This document shows positions 21,544 through 30,424 of a stretch of 64,000 bases of DNA, in pieces. The notes under the pieces were generated by a model. That model saw nothing but the letters and a program-made list of their open reading frames with translations, made no database searches and had not been told where the DNA came from. Position 1 is the first letter of the stretch. Every line of letters begins with the position of its first letter. This DNA comes from Mycobacterium sp. IS-1496 (lineage in GTDB: Bacteria; Actinomycetota; Actinomycetes; Mycobacteriales; Mycobacteriaceae). The position numbers were made by a program, and so were the translations under genes. The stretch spans positions 1-64,000 of the forward strand of contig NZ_LQIU01000024.1 in assembly GCF_001499995.1 (NCBI RefSeq), read 5' to 3'.

Positions 21544-21972
21544 CTACAACAGACGGGCGTAGTCGACCTTCAGGCAGCGGTCCATCACCACCTGGAGACC
21601 CGCGGCGACGCCGTCGCGCGCGATCTGCTCGTCCCACAGGCCCTGCTGCAGCCACAGCGTCTTCGCCCCCACCGCAATGGTGTCGCGCAGCACCCCGGGC
21701 AGTTCGCTGCTGCGCCGGAACACGTCGACCATGTCGGGCACGACGGGCAGATCGGCCAGCGACGGATACACCGGCGTTCCGTCGATCTCGCTGACCGTCG
21801 GGTTCACCAGGTAGAGCTCGAAGTGGCTGGCCGAGCGCAGGTAGTCCCACACCCCGTAGCTCGGGCGCATCGGATTCGCCGACGCGCCCACCACCGCCAC
21901 CGTGCGGGTCTCGCGCATGATGCGGCGCAGGTCGTCGTGCTCCGGTTCGATCCACTCAGCGGTTTCGGTCAT
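21544..21972 (-). CDS. CoA-binding-domain protein (YccU/COG1832 type)
   Basis: The 142-residue protein has the Rossmann-like CoA-binding fold: TVAVVGASANPMRPSYGVWDYL at about 24-45, VNPTVSEIDGTPVYPSLADLP, VDVFRRSSELPGVLRDTI, and LWLQQGLWDEQIARDG. Proteins of this type bind CoA or acyl-CoA; the biological role is unknown. I chose ATG 21972, with GGGGT upstream, because the earlier GTG at 22011 lies against the neighbouring gene and adds no conserved residues. Confidence 0.87.
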   Translation of the reverse strand: MTETAEWIEPEHDDLRRIMRETRTVAVVGASANPMRPSYGVWDYLRSASHFELYLVNPTVSEIDGTPVYPSLADLPVVPDMVDVFRRSSELPGVLRDTIAVGAKTLWLQQGLWDEQIARDGVAAGLQVVMDRCLKVDYARLL

Positions 21973-22012
21973 ACCCCGAGCATTCCCGGTTGCCGCCGCC
22001 GCGACGCACACG

Positions 22013-22543
22013 TCAGCGCGGGTTGTTGGCGCGCTGCGCGCGGATCTTGGCGAACCGCTCCGACAGCCGGCCCATCCGGATCATCAACGACGCCGACGGG
22101 CTCACGTCGCCGTCGATGTAGCTCTGGAACTCGTCGACCGCGACACCGATGCGCGACGCGAACTCCGGGGCGCCCAGCCCCGACCGGTTGAGCAGCAGCT
22201 GCACATGGTGGCCGACCTCGGCGCGCTCGGCGGCCGCCATCTGTTCACGGGTCCGCACCAGCACCTCCGCCAGCGCCTTGGACACCCCGTAGGGCTTCGC
22301 CTTGTCGAGGACCTCTTCGACCTGGCGTGCGGTGCGGCCGTACGGATCCCGCTTGATCGCGGTGACGATGCGCTGCCACACCGTGAGATCGTCGGTCTCG
22401 AGGGCGTCGCGGATGGCCGCTGTGGACCAGAACTCCACGGGCCGGTCATCGATCGACGCGCGCCGGGACGCCGTCGTCAGCGGACGGGTCTCGTCGGAAG
22501 CAGCGTCGCGACGGGTCCCCCGCGCGTCGCTCGTCAACGTCAC
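22013..22543 (-). CDS. Rv0201c-like helix-turn-helix-type protein
   Basis: The 176-residue protein has a basic, disordered N-terminus and a C-terminal part (FASRIGVAVDEFQSYIDGD, then IRMGRLSERFAKIRAQR) resembling a small Cro/XRE-like DNA-binding helix bundle. Position equals Rv0201c. GTG 22543 sits in the GTGA overlap with the mmpL11 stop and has GAGGAGG upstream, so it is translated with mmpL11. It might regulate or adapt to MmpL11, but no direct evidence is visible. Confidence 0.8.
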   Translation of the reverse strand: MTLTSDARGTRRDAASDETRPLTTASRRASIDDRPVEFWSTAAIRDALETDDLTVWQRIVTAIKRDPYGRTARQVEEVLDKAKPYGVSKALAEVLVRTREQMAAAERAEVGHHVQLLLNRSGLGAPEFASRIGVAVDEFQSYIDGDVSPSASLMIRMGRLSERFAKIRAQRANNPR

Positions 22544-25470
22544 CTCGCCTCCTCGAGCATTGCCACGGCCACCGACAGGCATCGTTGCCTGACCACTGCC
22601 CAGTCGGACTCCGCGTCCGGGTCCGAGATCGCGGCGTCGTGCTCATCGGACGGCTGCGGATCGGCCAGGCGGCGCACCAGCTGGGTGGCCACCCACTGCT
22701 TTCTCGGCTGCTGCCCACAGTAATACCGGTCCATTCCGGACAGCACGATTGCGGCGGTCTGCGTTTCCATCGACTCCACCAGGTCGGCGAACTCCGCGTA
22801 GTCGCGGCTGCTGTTGCGGCACATGATGAGGTAGCTCTTCAGGCGCAGGGTCTCAGCGCCCGTCGGGATCTGCAGCCGGTCGCCCGTCGGCAGCTGCACG
22901 TTCGTGGTCTCCACCGGGCCGCGCCGCTCCACCGGCGCCCGCTCGGTGTCGGCCTCGGTCTCCAGCGCGTCGAGCGCGACGGACAGCCGCCCGCGCCACA
23001 GCGTGACGGGATGCACCGGCAGCGTCGTGCGCACCGTCGACCCGTTGCCGTCGGCGTGGCCGTTTCGGCCGCGGCGCCCGGGAGTGCGCAAGCGGACCGT
23101 CTGGTCGCCGCCGTTGCGGGCCACCATCCGCTGTTTGATCGGCTGGCAGCCGCTGAACGCCAGGGGGTCGGCGACCGTGACGGTCACCGGTGCCAGGTTC
23201 TTCATCCGGGCGGCGGATTTCACCATGCCGCGCAGGTCGGCGCCGGACGGGCCGAGCGCGGAGATGTCGTCGGGGATGATGACCAGATCGTCGATCTGCA
23301 CCTTGGGCAGCGGTTTCTCGAAGTCCACCGACGGCAGCAGCCGGTCCAGCCATCGCGGCAGCCACCAGTTCCACCGGTCGAACATCGCCATCAGCGCGGG
23401 TACGAGGATCAACCGCACGATCGTCGCGTCGACGGCGATCGCCACCGCGCATGCCACGCCCAGCTGTGCGACGAGCGGCATACCGGCGAACGCGAAGCCG
23501 ATGAAGACCGCGATCATGATCAGCGCCGCGCTGGTGATGGTGCGGGCGCTGGTGCTGACGCCGTAGGCCACGGCGTCGCGGGTGTTGCCCGTCTGCAGGA
23601 AGCGTTCGCGGATGCGGGTCAGCAGGAAGATCTCGTAGTCCATCGACAGGCCGAACGTCATCGCCAGCACCAGCGGCGGGATCGTGCTGTCCAGCGACGG
23701 GATCGGTTCGAAGCCCAGCGGTTCGAGCCACCCCCACTGGAAGACGGCGACCAGGCTGCCGTAGGCGGCGGCGACCGACAGCACGGTCATCAGCACGCCC
23801 TTGAGGGCGAGCACCACCGAGCGGATCGAGATCAGCAGCATCAGGAACGCGATCAGCGCGACGAAACCGAACACCAGCGGCTGCGTCTGGGAGACCCGGT
23901 CGTCGAAGTCCTTGATCAGCGCGGTGGGCCCGCCCACGTCCACCGAGACGTTCGGCCCGGCCGTCGACGGCAGGTTGGCCCGCATCCAGTCGACGGTCTC
24001 GCGGGCGCCCTTGTCCTCGGGGTCGACGGTCAGCACGCCCGACAGCAGCGCGCTGCGGTAGTCGTCGCCGAACTCCAAAGGCGACACCGTGGCGACGTTG
24101 GGCGCCTCGGTCATCTTGGCCCGCACCGCTTCGAGTGTGGGTTCCTTACCTGCGGCCGATGCGGCGTTGCCGTCGGGGAAGGTGACCAGCACCCGGACGG
24201 GCCCGAGGGCGCCGGGACCCAGCGCCTCGGCCGCGGCGTTGACGCCGCCGCGCACCTCATGGGTGGGCTCGAACTGGCGCTGCATGCTGTTGCCGAGTTC
24301 CATCATGAACGCCGGCGCCGCCATGCTGAGCAGCACCACGGCGGCCGCCGTGGCTGCCACCCACGGCCTGCGCATCACCCACCCGGTCCAGCGCGTCCAG
24401 AACCGGGACTGGGTGGTGTCGGGACGGCGCGAGAAATGCAGGTAGGACGAGCGTTTGGCGGCGGCCCGACCGAACGTCGCGAGCACTGCAGGGGTGAGCG
24501 TCGTGGAGGTGAGCACCGCGACCGCCACCGCGAGGATGGCGCCGGTCGCCATCGACGTCAGCACGGGCGTGTTGATCAGGTAGATGCCGGTGACCGAGGC
24601 GATCACGGTCATCCCGGACAGCAGCACCGCCAGCCCCGAGGTCGCCATCGCCGCGTCGGCGGCCTGTTGGGCGTCGCGGCCCGCGCGCAACTCCTCCCGG
24701 AACCGCATCAGGATGAACAGCGAATAGTCGACGGCCAGGGCGATCCCGAACATCGACACCGTCGAGGCGACGAACACCGACATCGTGGTGAATGTCGACA
24801 GCAGATAGACCAGGCCCATCGTCACCGCGACCGTGCACACGCCGAGCAACAGCGGCATCGCCGCGGCGGCGAACGACCCGAACACCGCGAGCAGCACGAT
24901 CAGCACGATCGGCAGGTTCCACTGTTCGGCCTGGGCGATGTCGGTCTTGATCGCCCCCGAGGCCGCCGCACCGAGCGCGCCCTGGCCGATCACGTACATC
25001 TTGACCTTGCCGTCGCGGAACTCGCCCGGTTCCTCGCCGTCGATGCCCACCCGCGTGCGCAGGTCCTTGGCCACGTCGGTGGCGCCGGTGTTGTTGAAGT
25101 CCAGCGACAGGGTGATCACGTACGGCCGGTCGGGCTGCGGCGCCGGCTGCTGCGGATTGGGCGAGATCTTGACGCTGGGCACCTCGGTGGCGATCTGTTC
25201 GAGGTGCGCGACCGCGGCGTTCATGTCGTCGTAGGAGGCGTCGGCGCGCGGTGCGGCCACCAGCGCCAGCGGTGACGCGCCCTGACCGGGGAAGTGGTCC
25301 TCGAGTTCGTACTGCACATGCAGCGACTGCGAACCCTCGACCTCGAAACCACCGCCGGTGAGGTTCGACGAGTGGTTCAGCGCGAGGTAGATCGAGGGCA
25401 GCAGCAGGAGCACCCAGGCGCCGAAGACCGCCCAGCGGAATCTGCGCAGGGTGCCGCTCAAGCGCATCAT
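22540..25470 (-). CDS. mmpL11: RND-family lipid transporter MmpL11
   Basis: The 976-residue transporter has the MmpL layout: TM1, a first periplasmic domain (about 35-170), TM2-6, a second periplasmic domain (about 375-500), TM7-12 and a cytosolic C-terminal domain (about 720-976). Both proton-relay pairs are present: AVDYSLF in TM4 and SMDYEIF in TM10. MmpL11 exports mycolate wax esters and monomeromycolyl diacylglycerol and can accept heme from the Rv0203 hemophore, whose gene is divergent here. Start ATG 25470 is followed by a second ATG. Order equals Rv0202c-Rv0203. Confidence 0.94.
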   Translation of the reverse strand: MMRLSGTLRRFRWAVFGAWVLLLLPSIYLALNHSSNLTGGGFEVEGSQSLHVQYELEDHFPGQGASPLALVAAPRADASYDDMNAAVAHLEQIATEVPSVKISPNPQQPAPQPDRPYVITLSLDFNNTGATDVAKDLRTRVGIDGEEPGEFRDGKVKMYVIGQGALGAAASGAIKTDIAQAEQWNLPIVLIVLLAVFGSFAAAAMPLLLGVCTVAVTMGLVYLLSTFTTMSVFVASTVSMFGIALAVDYSLFILMRFREELRAGRDAQQAADAAMATSGLAVLLSGMTVIASVTGIYLINTPVLTSMATGAILAVAVAVLTSTTLTPAVLATFGRAAAKRSSYLHFSRRPDTTQSRFWTRWTGWVMRRPWVAATAAAVVLLSMAAPAFMMELGNSMQRQFEPTHEVRGGVNAAAEALGPGALGPVRVLVTFPDGNAASAAGKEPTLEAVRAKMTEAPNVATVSPLEFGDDYRSALLSGVLTVDPEDKGARETVDWMRANLPSTAGPNVSVDVGGPTALIKDFDDRVSQTQPLVFGFVALIAFLMLLISIRSVVLALKGVLMTVLSVAAAYGSLVAVFQWGWLEPLGFEPIPSLDSTIPPLVLAMTFGLSMDYEIFLLTRIRERFLQTGNTRDAVAYGVSTSARTITSAALIMIAVFIGFAFAGMPLVAQLGVACAVAIAVDATIVRLILVPALMAMFDRWNWWLPRWLDRLLPSVDFEKPLPKVQIDDLVIIPDDISALGPSGADLRGMVKSAARMKNLAPVTVTVADPLAFSGCQPIKQRMVARNGGDQTVRLRTPGRRGRNGHADGNGSTVRTTLPVHPVTLWRGRLSVALDALETEADTERAPVERRGPVETTNVQLPTGDRLQIPTGAETLRLKSYLIMCRNSSRDYAEFADLVESMETQTAAIVLSGMDRYYCGQQPRKQWVATQLVRRLADPQPSDEHDAAISDPDAESDWAVVRQRCLSVAVAMLEEAR

Positions 25471-25773
25471 GAACTGCTGGATGGTGTCTCCTGAGTACTT
25501 TCCCGGCGTTTCGCGGCCTGCTGAGCGAGAGCGTACCGCAGCGTGCGGTAAGGTACCGCGCCCTCAACCGAGCTGCGAGCAAGCTGTGACCAAGCCTTTA
25601 ACCTGCTCTGATACCGATCTCGCGCATCGGGCCGCCGGTGTTACACCGGCCGCCGGGGCCCGATCGGCGCCTCGTCGGATTGGCGGGTGCCCGCACGCGG
25701 ATGGCAGGATGGCCGTCGGCTGTCCAAGCGTCGGGGGACCTACAGCGACGTCCGGACCTTCTCCAGGAGTGCC
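25471..25773. promoter_or_regulatory. Divergent control region of mmpL11 and the hemophore gene
   Basis: This 303-bp gap has no convincing gene. It holds three alternating half-sites: TACCGCA (25534-25540), TGCGGTA (25544-25550) and TACCGC (25554-25559). The first two form a perfect 7-bp inverted repeat with a GCG spacer, and the second and third form another with an AGG spacer. They lie about 65-90 bp upstream of mmpL11, a likely operator for a dimeric repressor of unknown identity. No iron-box (IdeR) match was seen. Confidence 0.55.
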
Positions 25774-26247
25774 ATGCCATCGATCAGCCTGCGCCGAACC
25801 GTGTTCGCCGCGTTCGCCGTCACCGCCGCGGGCGGTGTCGCGGCCGCCGCGTTGACCATGCCCGCGACCCCGGCGACCGCGGCACCGGATCCGTGCGCGG
25901 CCAGCCAGGTCGCCAAGACCGTCGCCGCCGTGGCCACCAACACCTCCAATTACCTGGCCGCCAACCCGGAGACCGATCAGGCGCTGACGACCATCGCCCA
26001 GCAGCAGGCCGGTCCCGCGTCGCTCGCCTCCCTCAAGGCGTTCCTCGATGCCAACCCACAGGTCGGGTCGGACATGCAGAAGCTGCAGCAGCCGCTGACG
26101 AACCTGTCCGGGCGCTGCAAGCTGCCCGTCACCATCCCGCAGGTGCTCGGTCTGATGCAGGCCGCACAGCAGAGCGGCGCGGCCCAGCCCGCGGCGCCGG
26201 TGTCGCCCGCGGCGGGATCGCCGGCCGTCGCGACCAGTCAGCGCTGA
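25774..26247 (+). CDS. Secreted hemophore (Rv0203-like)
   Basis: The 157-residue protein has a signal peptide (about 1-37, ending ATAA) and one helical domain with two Cys (CAASQVA near 41; SGRCKLP near 115) that can form a disulfide, the pattern of the mycobacterial hemophore-related family. Repeated motif ANPETDQAL / ANPQVGSDM is typical. Rv0203 binds heme and hands it to MmpL3 and MmpL11. The C-terminus is Ala/Pro-rich and variable. ATG 25774 has CAGGAG 8 nt upstream; the longer upstream frame starts without an RBS. Confidence 0.87.
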   Translation: MPSISLRRTVFAAFAVTAAGGVAAAALTMPATPATAAPDPCAASQVAKTVAAVATNTSNYLAANPETDQALTTIAQQQAGPASLASLKAFLDANPQVGSDMQKLQQPLTNLSGRCKLPVTIPQVLGLMQAAQQSGAAQPAAPVSPAAGSPAVATSQR

Positions 26248-26261
26248 CGAGGTCCGCAAGA

Positions 26262-26305
26262 TCGGACTTTTTCCCTGCTCTTTACGTTAAGACAGGAAAG
26301 TCCGA
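26262..26305. terminator. Hairpin between the two hemophore-like genes
   Basis: TCGGACTTT (26262-26270) pairs with AAAGTCCGA (26297-26305); an inner CCTG/CAGG extends the stem. The element follows the first hemophore-like stop by 15 nt and precedes the second gene by about 75 nt. It may terminate the first transcript or shield its 3' end. Confidence 0.5.
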
Positions 26306-26381
26306 CCGGATTCTGATTAGCTGTGCTGTGCCGTCAACCATCGTGGTTTCGGCCTCTCAGAACAGATGAAGGAGCATGTCC

Positions 26382-26780
26382 ATGTTGCTTCCTGCCCGTA
26401 CCGCACGACGTGTGGTGGCCGGCGCGGCCGGCATCGGCGCGATTGCCGGTGCGATGATGTTCGGCGCGGTGCCCGCGATGGCCCAGCCGGCGCCTCCTCC
26501 GCCGCTCCCGCCGAACTGCACCGCCGCCGATCTCGCGGGTGTCGCCTCCGGCGTCTCCGCGTCCACGTCGGCGTACCTGTTCACCCACCCGCCGGTGAAC
26601 GACTTCTTCACCAGCCTCGAGGGCCAGTCGCGTGACCAGATCCGGCCGCAGGTGGAGGAGTACCTCAACGCCAACCCGCAGGTGAAGGCCGACCTGACCG
26701 GCATCCGCCAGCCGCTGGTCGATCTGAAGAACCGGTGCGGCACGGCGACTCCGCCTGAAGACGACATCGACACGCCGTAG
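26382..26780 (+). CDS. Second secreted hemophore-related protein
   Basis: The 132-residue product has a signal peptide ending at AMA-QP (about residue 34), a short proline-rich stretch, and the same helical two-Cys domain as its neighbour ([21 protein letters not shown]), with the motif [16 protein letters not shown]. It is a paralogue, shorter at the C-terminus. GGAG at 26371-26374 is 7 nt from ATG 26382 but only 1 nt from ATG 26376, so I prefer 26382. Heme binding itself is not proven by sequence. It ends 5 nt before the response regulator gene. Confidence 0.83.
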   Translation: MLLPARTARRVVAGAAGIGAIAGAMMFGAVPAMAQPAPPPPLPPNCTAADLAGVASGVSASTSAYLFTHPPVNDFFTSLEGQSRDQIRPQVEEYLNANPQVKADLTGIRQPLVDLKNRCGTATPPEDDIDTP

Positions 26781-26785
26781 TCGGC

Positions 26786-27520
26786 GTGCGGGCTGAATCC
26801 GGGGAGCAGCCCGAACACGCGGCGCAGGACACCCCCGGTCGCACGGTGCTGATGGTCGACGACGACCCCGATGTCCGCACGTCCGTCGCGCGCGGACTGC
26901 GGCATTCGGGGTTCGACGTCCGCGTCGCCGCGAACGGTAAAGAAGCGCTCCGGCTGCTGTCGGCCGAATCGCACGACGCGTTGGTGCTCGACGTGCAGAT
27001 GCCGGAACTCGACGGTGTGGCCGTGGTGACCGCGCTGCGCGCGCTCGGCAACGACATCCCCATCTGCGTGCTCTCGGCGCGCGACACCGTCAACGACCGC
27101 ATCGCCGGGCTCGAGGCGGGCGCCGACGACTACCTCACCAAACCGTTCGACCTCGGCGAGTTGGTGGCCCGGCTGCATGCGCTGCTGCGCCGGGCCCACC
27201 ACTCGGACCGTCCGTCGGACACCATGACGGTCGGGCCGTTGACCATCGACACGGCCCGCCGCCTGGTGTTCGTCGACGGGGAACGGGTCGACCTGACCAA
27301 ACGGGAGTTCGACCTGCTCGCGGTGCTCGCCGAGAACAACGGCGTAGTGCTGTCGCGTCAGCGGCTGCTCGAGCTGGTGTGGGGTTACGACTTCGACGTC
27401 GACACCAACGTCGCCGACGTGTTCATCTCCTACCTGCGGCGCAAGCTCGAGCGCGACGGTCTGCCGCGGGTGATCCACACCGTCCGCGGGATCGGGTACG
27501 TGCTGCGGGACGAGCCCTGA
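26786..27520 (+). CDS. OmpR-type response regulator (PrrA-like)
   Basis: The 244-residue regulator has a receiver domain ([10 protein letters not shown] at 21-30; phospho-acceptor Asp69 in [12 protein letters not shown]; Lys in [11 protein letters not shown]) and a winged-helix DNA-binding domain (about 145-240; [18 protein letters not shown] and [21 protein letters not shown]). It is very close to PrrA but sits at another locus, so it is a PrrA paralogue. Target genes are unknown; hemophore-like genes just upstream are candidates. It is followed 4 nt later by its kinase. Confidence 0.92.
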   Translation: MRAESGEQPEHAAQDTPGRTVLMVDDDPDVRTSVARGLRHSGFDVRVAANGKEALRLLSAESHDALVLDVQMPELDGVAVVTALRALGNDIPICVLSARDTVNDRIAGLEAGADDYLTKPFDLGELVARLHALLRRAHHSDRPSDTMTVGPLTIDTARRLVFVDGERVDLTKREFDLLAVLAENNGVVLSRQRLLELVWGYDFDVDTNVADVFISYLRRKLERDGLPRVIHTVRGIGYVLRDEP

Positions 27521-27524
27521 CGTC

Positions 27525-28862
27525 GTGTGGTTGCCCCGCGTCTTCCGTTCGGCTTCCCTGCGCACCCGGGTCGCCGTGGCGTCCGCGGCCGCGGCGTCGG
27601 CCGTCGTGGCGGCGTTCACGATCCTCACCTCTGTGGTGCTGGCCAACAACGACGCCGCCCAGCTCGACCGCCGGCTCGACTCGATCGTCGACGCGAGCAT
27701 GTACCCGGAGCAGCTGCAGGACCCCCGGCGCGGGGTGCTGACCACGGGGCGTGACCGGTCGACCGGGCAGGTGGTGTTCCAGCGCGGGTTCCAGCTGCCG
27801 AAGCTGCCGCCGGGCACCGAGTCCGTCGAGGTCAACGGCGTGGAGTACCGGGTTCGCACCCTCGTCGTCGAACAGGAGGGCGGCGTGCTGGTGTCGATCG
27901 GCATCCGCGCCGACAGCATCCTGCTCAGCCGCGGCCGCATCCCCGAATACGTGTTCGTGGGCCTGGTGACGGTGCTCATCGCCAGCGGACTGGGCTGGCT
28001 GCTGGCCGGCCCGGCGATCCGTCCGCTGCGCAAACTCACCGAGCAGACCTCCAAGCTGAGCACGGGCACCGACGAGATGCCCGAGGTGCGGGGCGCTCGG
28101 GAGGCCGAGGAGCTGTCCGAGGCGATGTCGGCGATGCTGCGGCGACTGGCCGCCGCCCAGCAGGCCACGACGAACTCATTACAGGCCGCGCAGGACTTCG
28201 CCGCCAACGCCGCCCACGAGTTGCGGACGCCGCTCACCGCGATGCGCGCCGACCTGGACACGCTGCGGATCCACGATCTGCCCGACGACGAACGTGACGA
28301 GGTGGTCGCCGACCTGTCCCGCGCGCAGCGCCGGGTCGAGGCGATCATCACCGCGCTGGGGCAATTGGCGTCCGGTCAGCTGGCCCAGGCCGCGGACCGG
28401 GAACAGATCGACATCACCGACACCCTCGACCGCGTCGCTCGCGAGAACATGCGCTCGGCCCCGGGGGTCGAGATCCTGGTCGACGCCGAGGATCTCGGTA
28501 CGGTGTGGGGTTTTCCGGACGGTCTGCGTCTCGCCGTCGACAACCTGGTGCGCAATGCGATCACCCACGGCGGAGCCGGCCGCGTGGTGCTGACCGCGCG
28601 GCGCACCAACGGGTGGCTGACCATCGTCGTCGACGACGACGGGCGCGGTCTGCCCGCCGAGGAACACCAGACGGTGCTCGGCCGGTTCCGCCGCGGTAGC
28701 ACCGCGGCCCCGGGTGGGTCGGGCCTGGGACTCGCGCTCGTCGCGCAGCAGGCCGAATTACACGGCGGCACAATCCATTTGGAGGACAGTCCGCTCGGCG
28801 GGCTGCGCGCCACCCTGACGGTGTCCACGTCACCCGAGGGTGGGGACCCTCAGCGGCGCTGA
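27525..28862 (+). CDS. Sensor histidine kinase (PrrB-like)
   Basis: The 445-residue kinase has TM1 (about 18-40), an extracytoplasmic sensor domain (41-140), TM2 (142-162), a HAMP domain, the HisKA box FAANAAHELRTPL with phospho-His231, and an HATPase_c domain with N, D and G boxes (LAVDNLVRNAITHGG; VDDDGRGLP; GGSGLGLALV). It should phosphorylate Asp69 of the upstream regulator. The signal sensed is unknown. It overlaps the convergent DUF3054 gene by 13 nt. Confidence 0.92.
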   Translation: MWLPRVFRSASLRTRVAVASAAAASAVVAAFTILTSVVLANNDAAQLDRRLDSIVDASMYPEQLQDPRRGVLTTGRDRSTGQVVFQRGFQLPKLPPGTESVEVNGVEYRVRTLVVEQEGGVLVSIGIRADSILLSRGRIPEYVFVGLVTVLIASGLGWLLAGPAIRPLRKLTEQTSKLSTGTDEMPEVRGAREAEELSEAMSAMLRRLAAAQQATTNSLQAAQDFAANAAHELRTPLTAMRADLDTLRIHDLPDDERDEVVADLSRAQRRVEAIITALGQLASGQLAQAADREQIDITDTLDRVARENMRSAPGVEILVDAEDLGTVWGFPDGLRLAVDNLVRNAITHGGAGRVVLTARRTNGWLTIVVDDDGRGLPAEEHQTVLGRFRRGSTAAPGGSGLGLALVAQQAELHGGTIHLEDSPLGGLRATLTVSTSPEGGDPQRR

Positions 28863-29233
28863 ATCTGCCTGTGCCGCAGGGCTGTCGCCGCGCCTCGCCA
28901 GCCGAACAGCAGCAGCGCGGTGACCAGTGACGCCACGATGATGAAGCTGACCGCCACGCCTTGGCCGCTCAGCTTGCGCAACACCATGCCGACCGCGATC
29001 GTGCACACCCACACGATGACCCCGGTCGGGGCGAGCGAGAGCGGCTGCCGCCACGCCCGCGCGGCCAGCCATCCGACCGCGGTGCCTGCCAGGAACGGCC
29101 ACGAGGTCTCGGCGATGCCCGCGACCGTCAGTCCCTCGGCGTGGCTGCGCCGCCCGATCGTGCAGAACACCACGACGGCGATCAGATCGGCCAGCAGGGC
29201 GAGCGCGGTGGTGCGGCGGTCAACGGTCGGCAT
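28850..29233 (-). CDS. DUF3054 membrane protein
   Basis: The 127-residue protein has four membrane segments with the DUF3054 pattern: LALLADLIAVVVFCTIGRRSHAEG at about 11-34, GIAETSWPFLAGTAVGWL at about 39-56, GVIVWVCTIAVGMVLRKLSGQG and VAVSFIIVASLVTALLLFGWR. Function is unknown. It is 15 nt downstream of the flippase-like gene on the same strand and may be cotranscribed. Confidence 0.85.
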   Translation of the reverse strand: MPTVDRRTTALALLADLIAVVVFCTIGRRSHAEGLTVAGIAETSWPFLAGTAVGWLAARAWRQPLSLAPTGVIVWVCTIAVGMVLRKLSGQGVAVSFIIVASLVTALLLFGWRGAATALRHRQIQRR

Positions 29234-29248
29234 GGGTGTTCACGTCCA

Positions 29249-30328
29249 TCACTTCGAGTCGGGTGACACGGCGTCGGGGTCGATGTCCTTCTCCGTGCGG
29301 AACATGAAGAAGAACACCACCCAGCCGATGGCGGCCAGGAAGATCCAACTGACGAGCCGGTAGATGAGCATGGCGGAGATGGCGCCGGCCAGCGTCATCC
29401 CGCTCGACACCAGACCCGGAACCAGCACCGCCTCCACCACCAGCAGCCCGCCCGGCATGAGGGGGATGGTGCCGACGGCGCGGGCGGCGGCGTAGGCCAC
29501 GGTCAGGCCGGCCAGCGAGGGATGGCCGCCCGCGGCGTAACACGCGAACGCCAGGCAGGCGACGTCGGCGATCCAGTTGAACAGCGACCACCCGAACGCC
29601 ATGCCGAGATCGCGACGGCCCAACTGCACGGATTCCAACTGCTGCAACAACTCTCGCCATTTCGCCAACCCGGTGTCGACGGGTTTGTTGCGCAGCGAGT
29701 TGAACCGGGCGAGCAGTCGCGCGCCGATGCCGTCGATCAGCTCCGGGCGGCTCGCGACCGCCTGGGCGAGCACCAGCAGCGCGGCGAAGCCGCCCAGCGT
29801 GAAGATCAGCGACAGCGGGTTCTTGCTGGCGCCGAGCATGAACGCGCCGCCGAGGCCCAGCAGCGCCAGGCCGACACCCTGCAGCACCCCGGACATCACC
29901 AGCTGCCACGACGCGACCACCGGGCTGGCGCCCCACAGCCGCTGTTGTCGGTAGAGGAACGTCGCCGACAGCACCGGGCCGCCGGGCATCGTGGTGCTCA
30001 GCGCGTTGCCCGCGTAGTACGCCGCCTCCGAGCGCCACTGCCGCAGGTGCACTCCCGCCGACCGCAGCAGGGTGCGCTGGATCTGCGCGAAACTGTGCAT
30101 CGAGGCCAGCGACGCGACGACGGCCGCGAGCACCCACCACCAGTTCGCGGAGAGCAGGCTCTTCCACGCCTTGGCCAGCTGATCCCAGACCAGCACCACT
30201 TCGACGGTGAGCACGACGACCGCGACGGAGATGATCGCCCAGCGGACCCACCAGTACTTTCCGCGGGTGGATCCGTCGGGGTCGGCCCGTCCTCGCTTGG
30301 CGTCGTTCGCCGTCGCGTCGTGGGACAC
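29249..30328 (-). CDS. YbhN/UPF0104 flippase-like membrane protein (Rv0204c-like)
   Basis: The 359-residue protein has about eight membrane segments and motifs of the lysylphosphatidylglycerol synthetase transmembrane/UPF0104 family: [23 protein letters not shown] at about 105-127 and [17 protein letters not shown] at about 287-303. Such proteins move lipids or lipid-linked compounds across the membrane. By position it matches Rv0204c. Highly charged N- and C-termini lie in the cytosol. It is divergent from the AI-2E family gene with a 96-bp gap. Confidence 0.85.
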   Translation of the reverse strand: MSHDATANDAKRGRADPDGSTRGKYWWVRWAIISVAVVVLTVEVVLVWDQLAKAWKSLLSANWWWVLAAVVASLASMHSFAQIQRTLLRSAGVHLRQWRSEAAYYAGNALSTTMPGGPVLSATFLYRQQRLWGASPVVASWQLVMSGVLQGVGLALLGLGGAFMLGASKNPLSLIFTLGGFAALLVLAQAVASRPELIDGIGARLLARFNSLRNKPVDTGLAKWRELLQQLESVQLGRRDLGMAFGWSLFNWIADVACLAFACYAAGGHPSLAGLTVAYAAARAVGTIPLMPGGLLVVEAVLVPGLVSSGMTLAGAISAMLIYRLVSWIFLAAIGWVVFFFMFRTEKDIDPDAVSPDSK

Positions 30329-30424
30329 GCTCTACAGACTAACGGTGTGCCCGCGCGGATTCGCCTGCCTGGGCGGGCGCGCCGTCACCCGGGGGCGGAC
30401 CGTGACGACGGTTACGCTCGTCGC

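Noticed and set aside
22585..25275. 896-codon plus-strand open frame
   Set aside because: It is fully antisense to mmpL11, full of Arg, His and Gln with no domain or RBS; high GC leaves few stops on the opposite strand.
26248..26381. IdeR iron box before the hemophore-like genes
   Set aside because: The visible dyad (TCGGACTTT/AAAGTCCGA) does not match the TTAGGTTAGSCTAACCTAA consensus and is better read as a hairpin.
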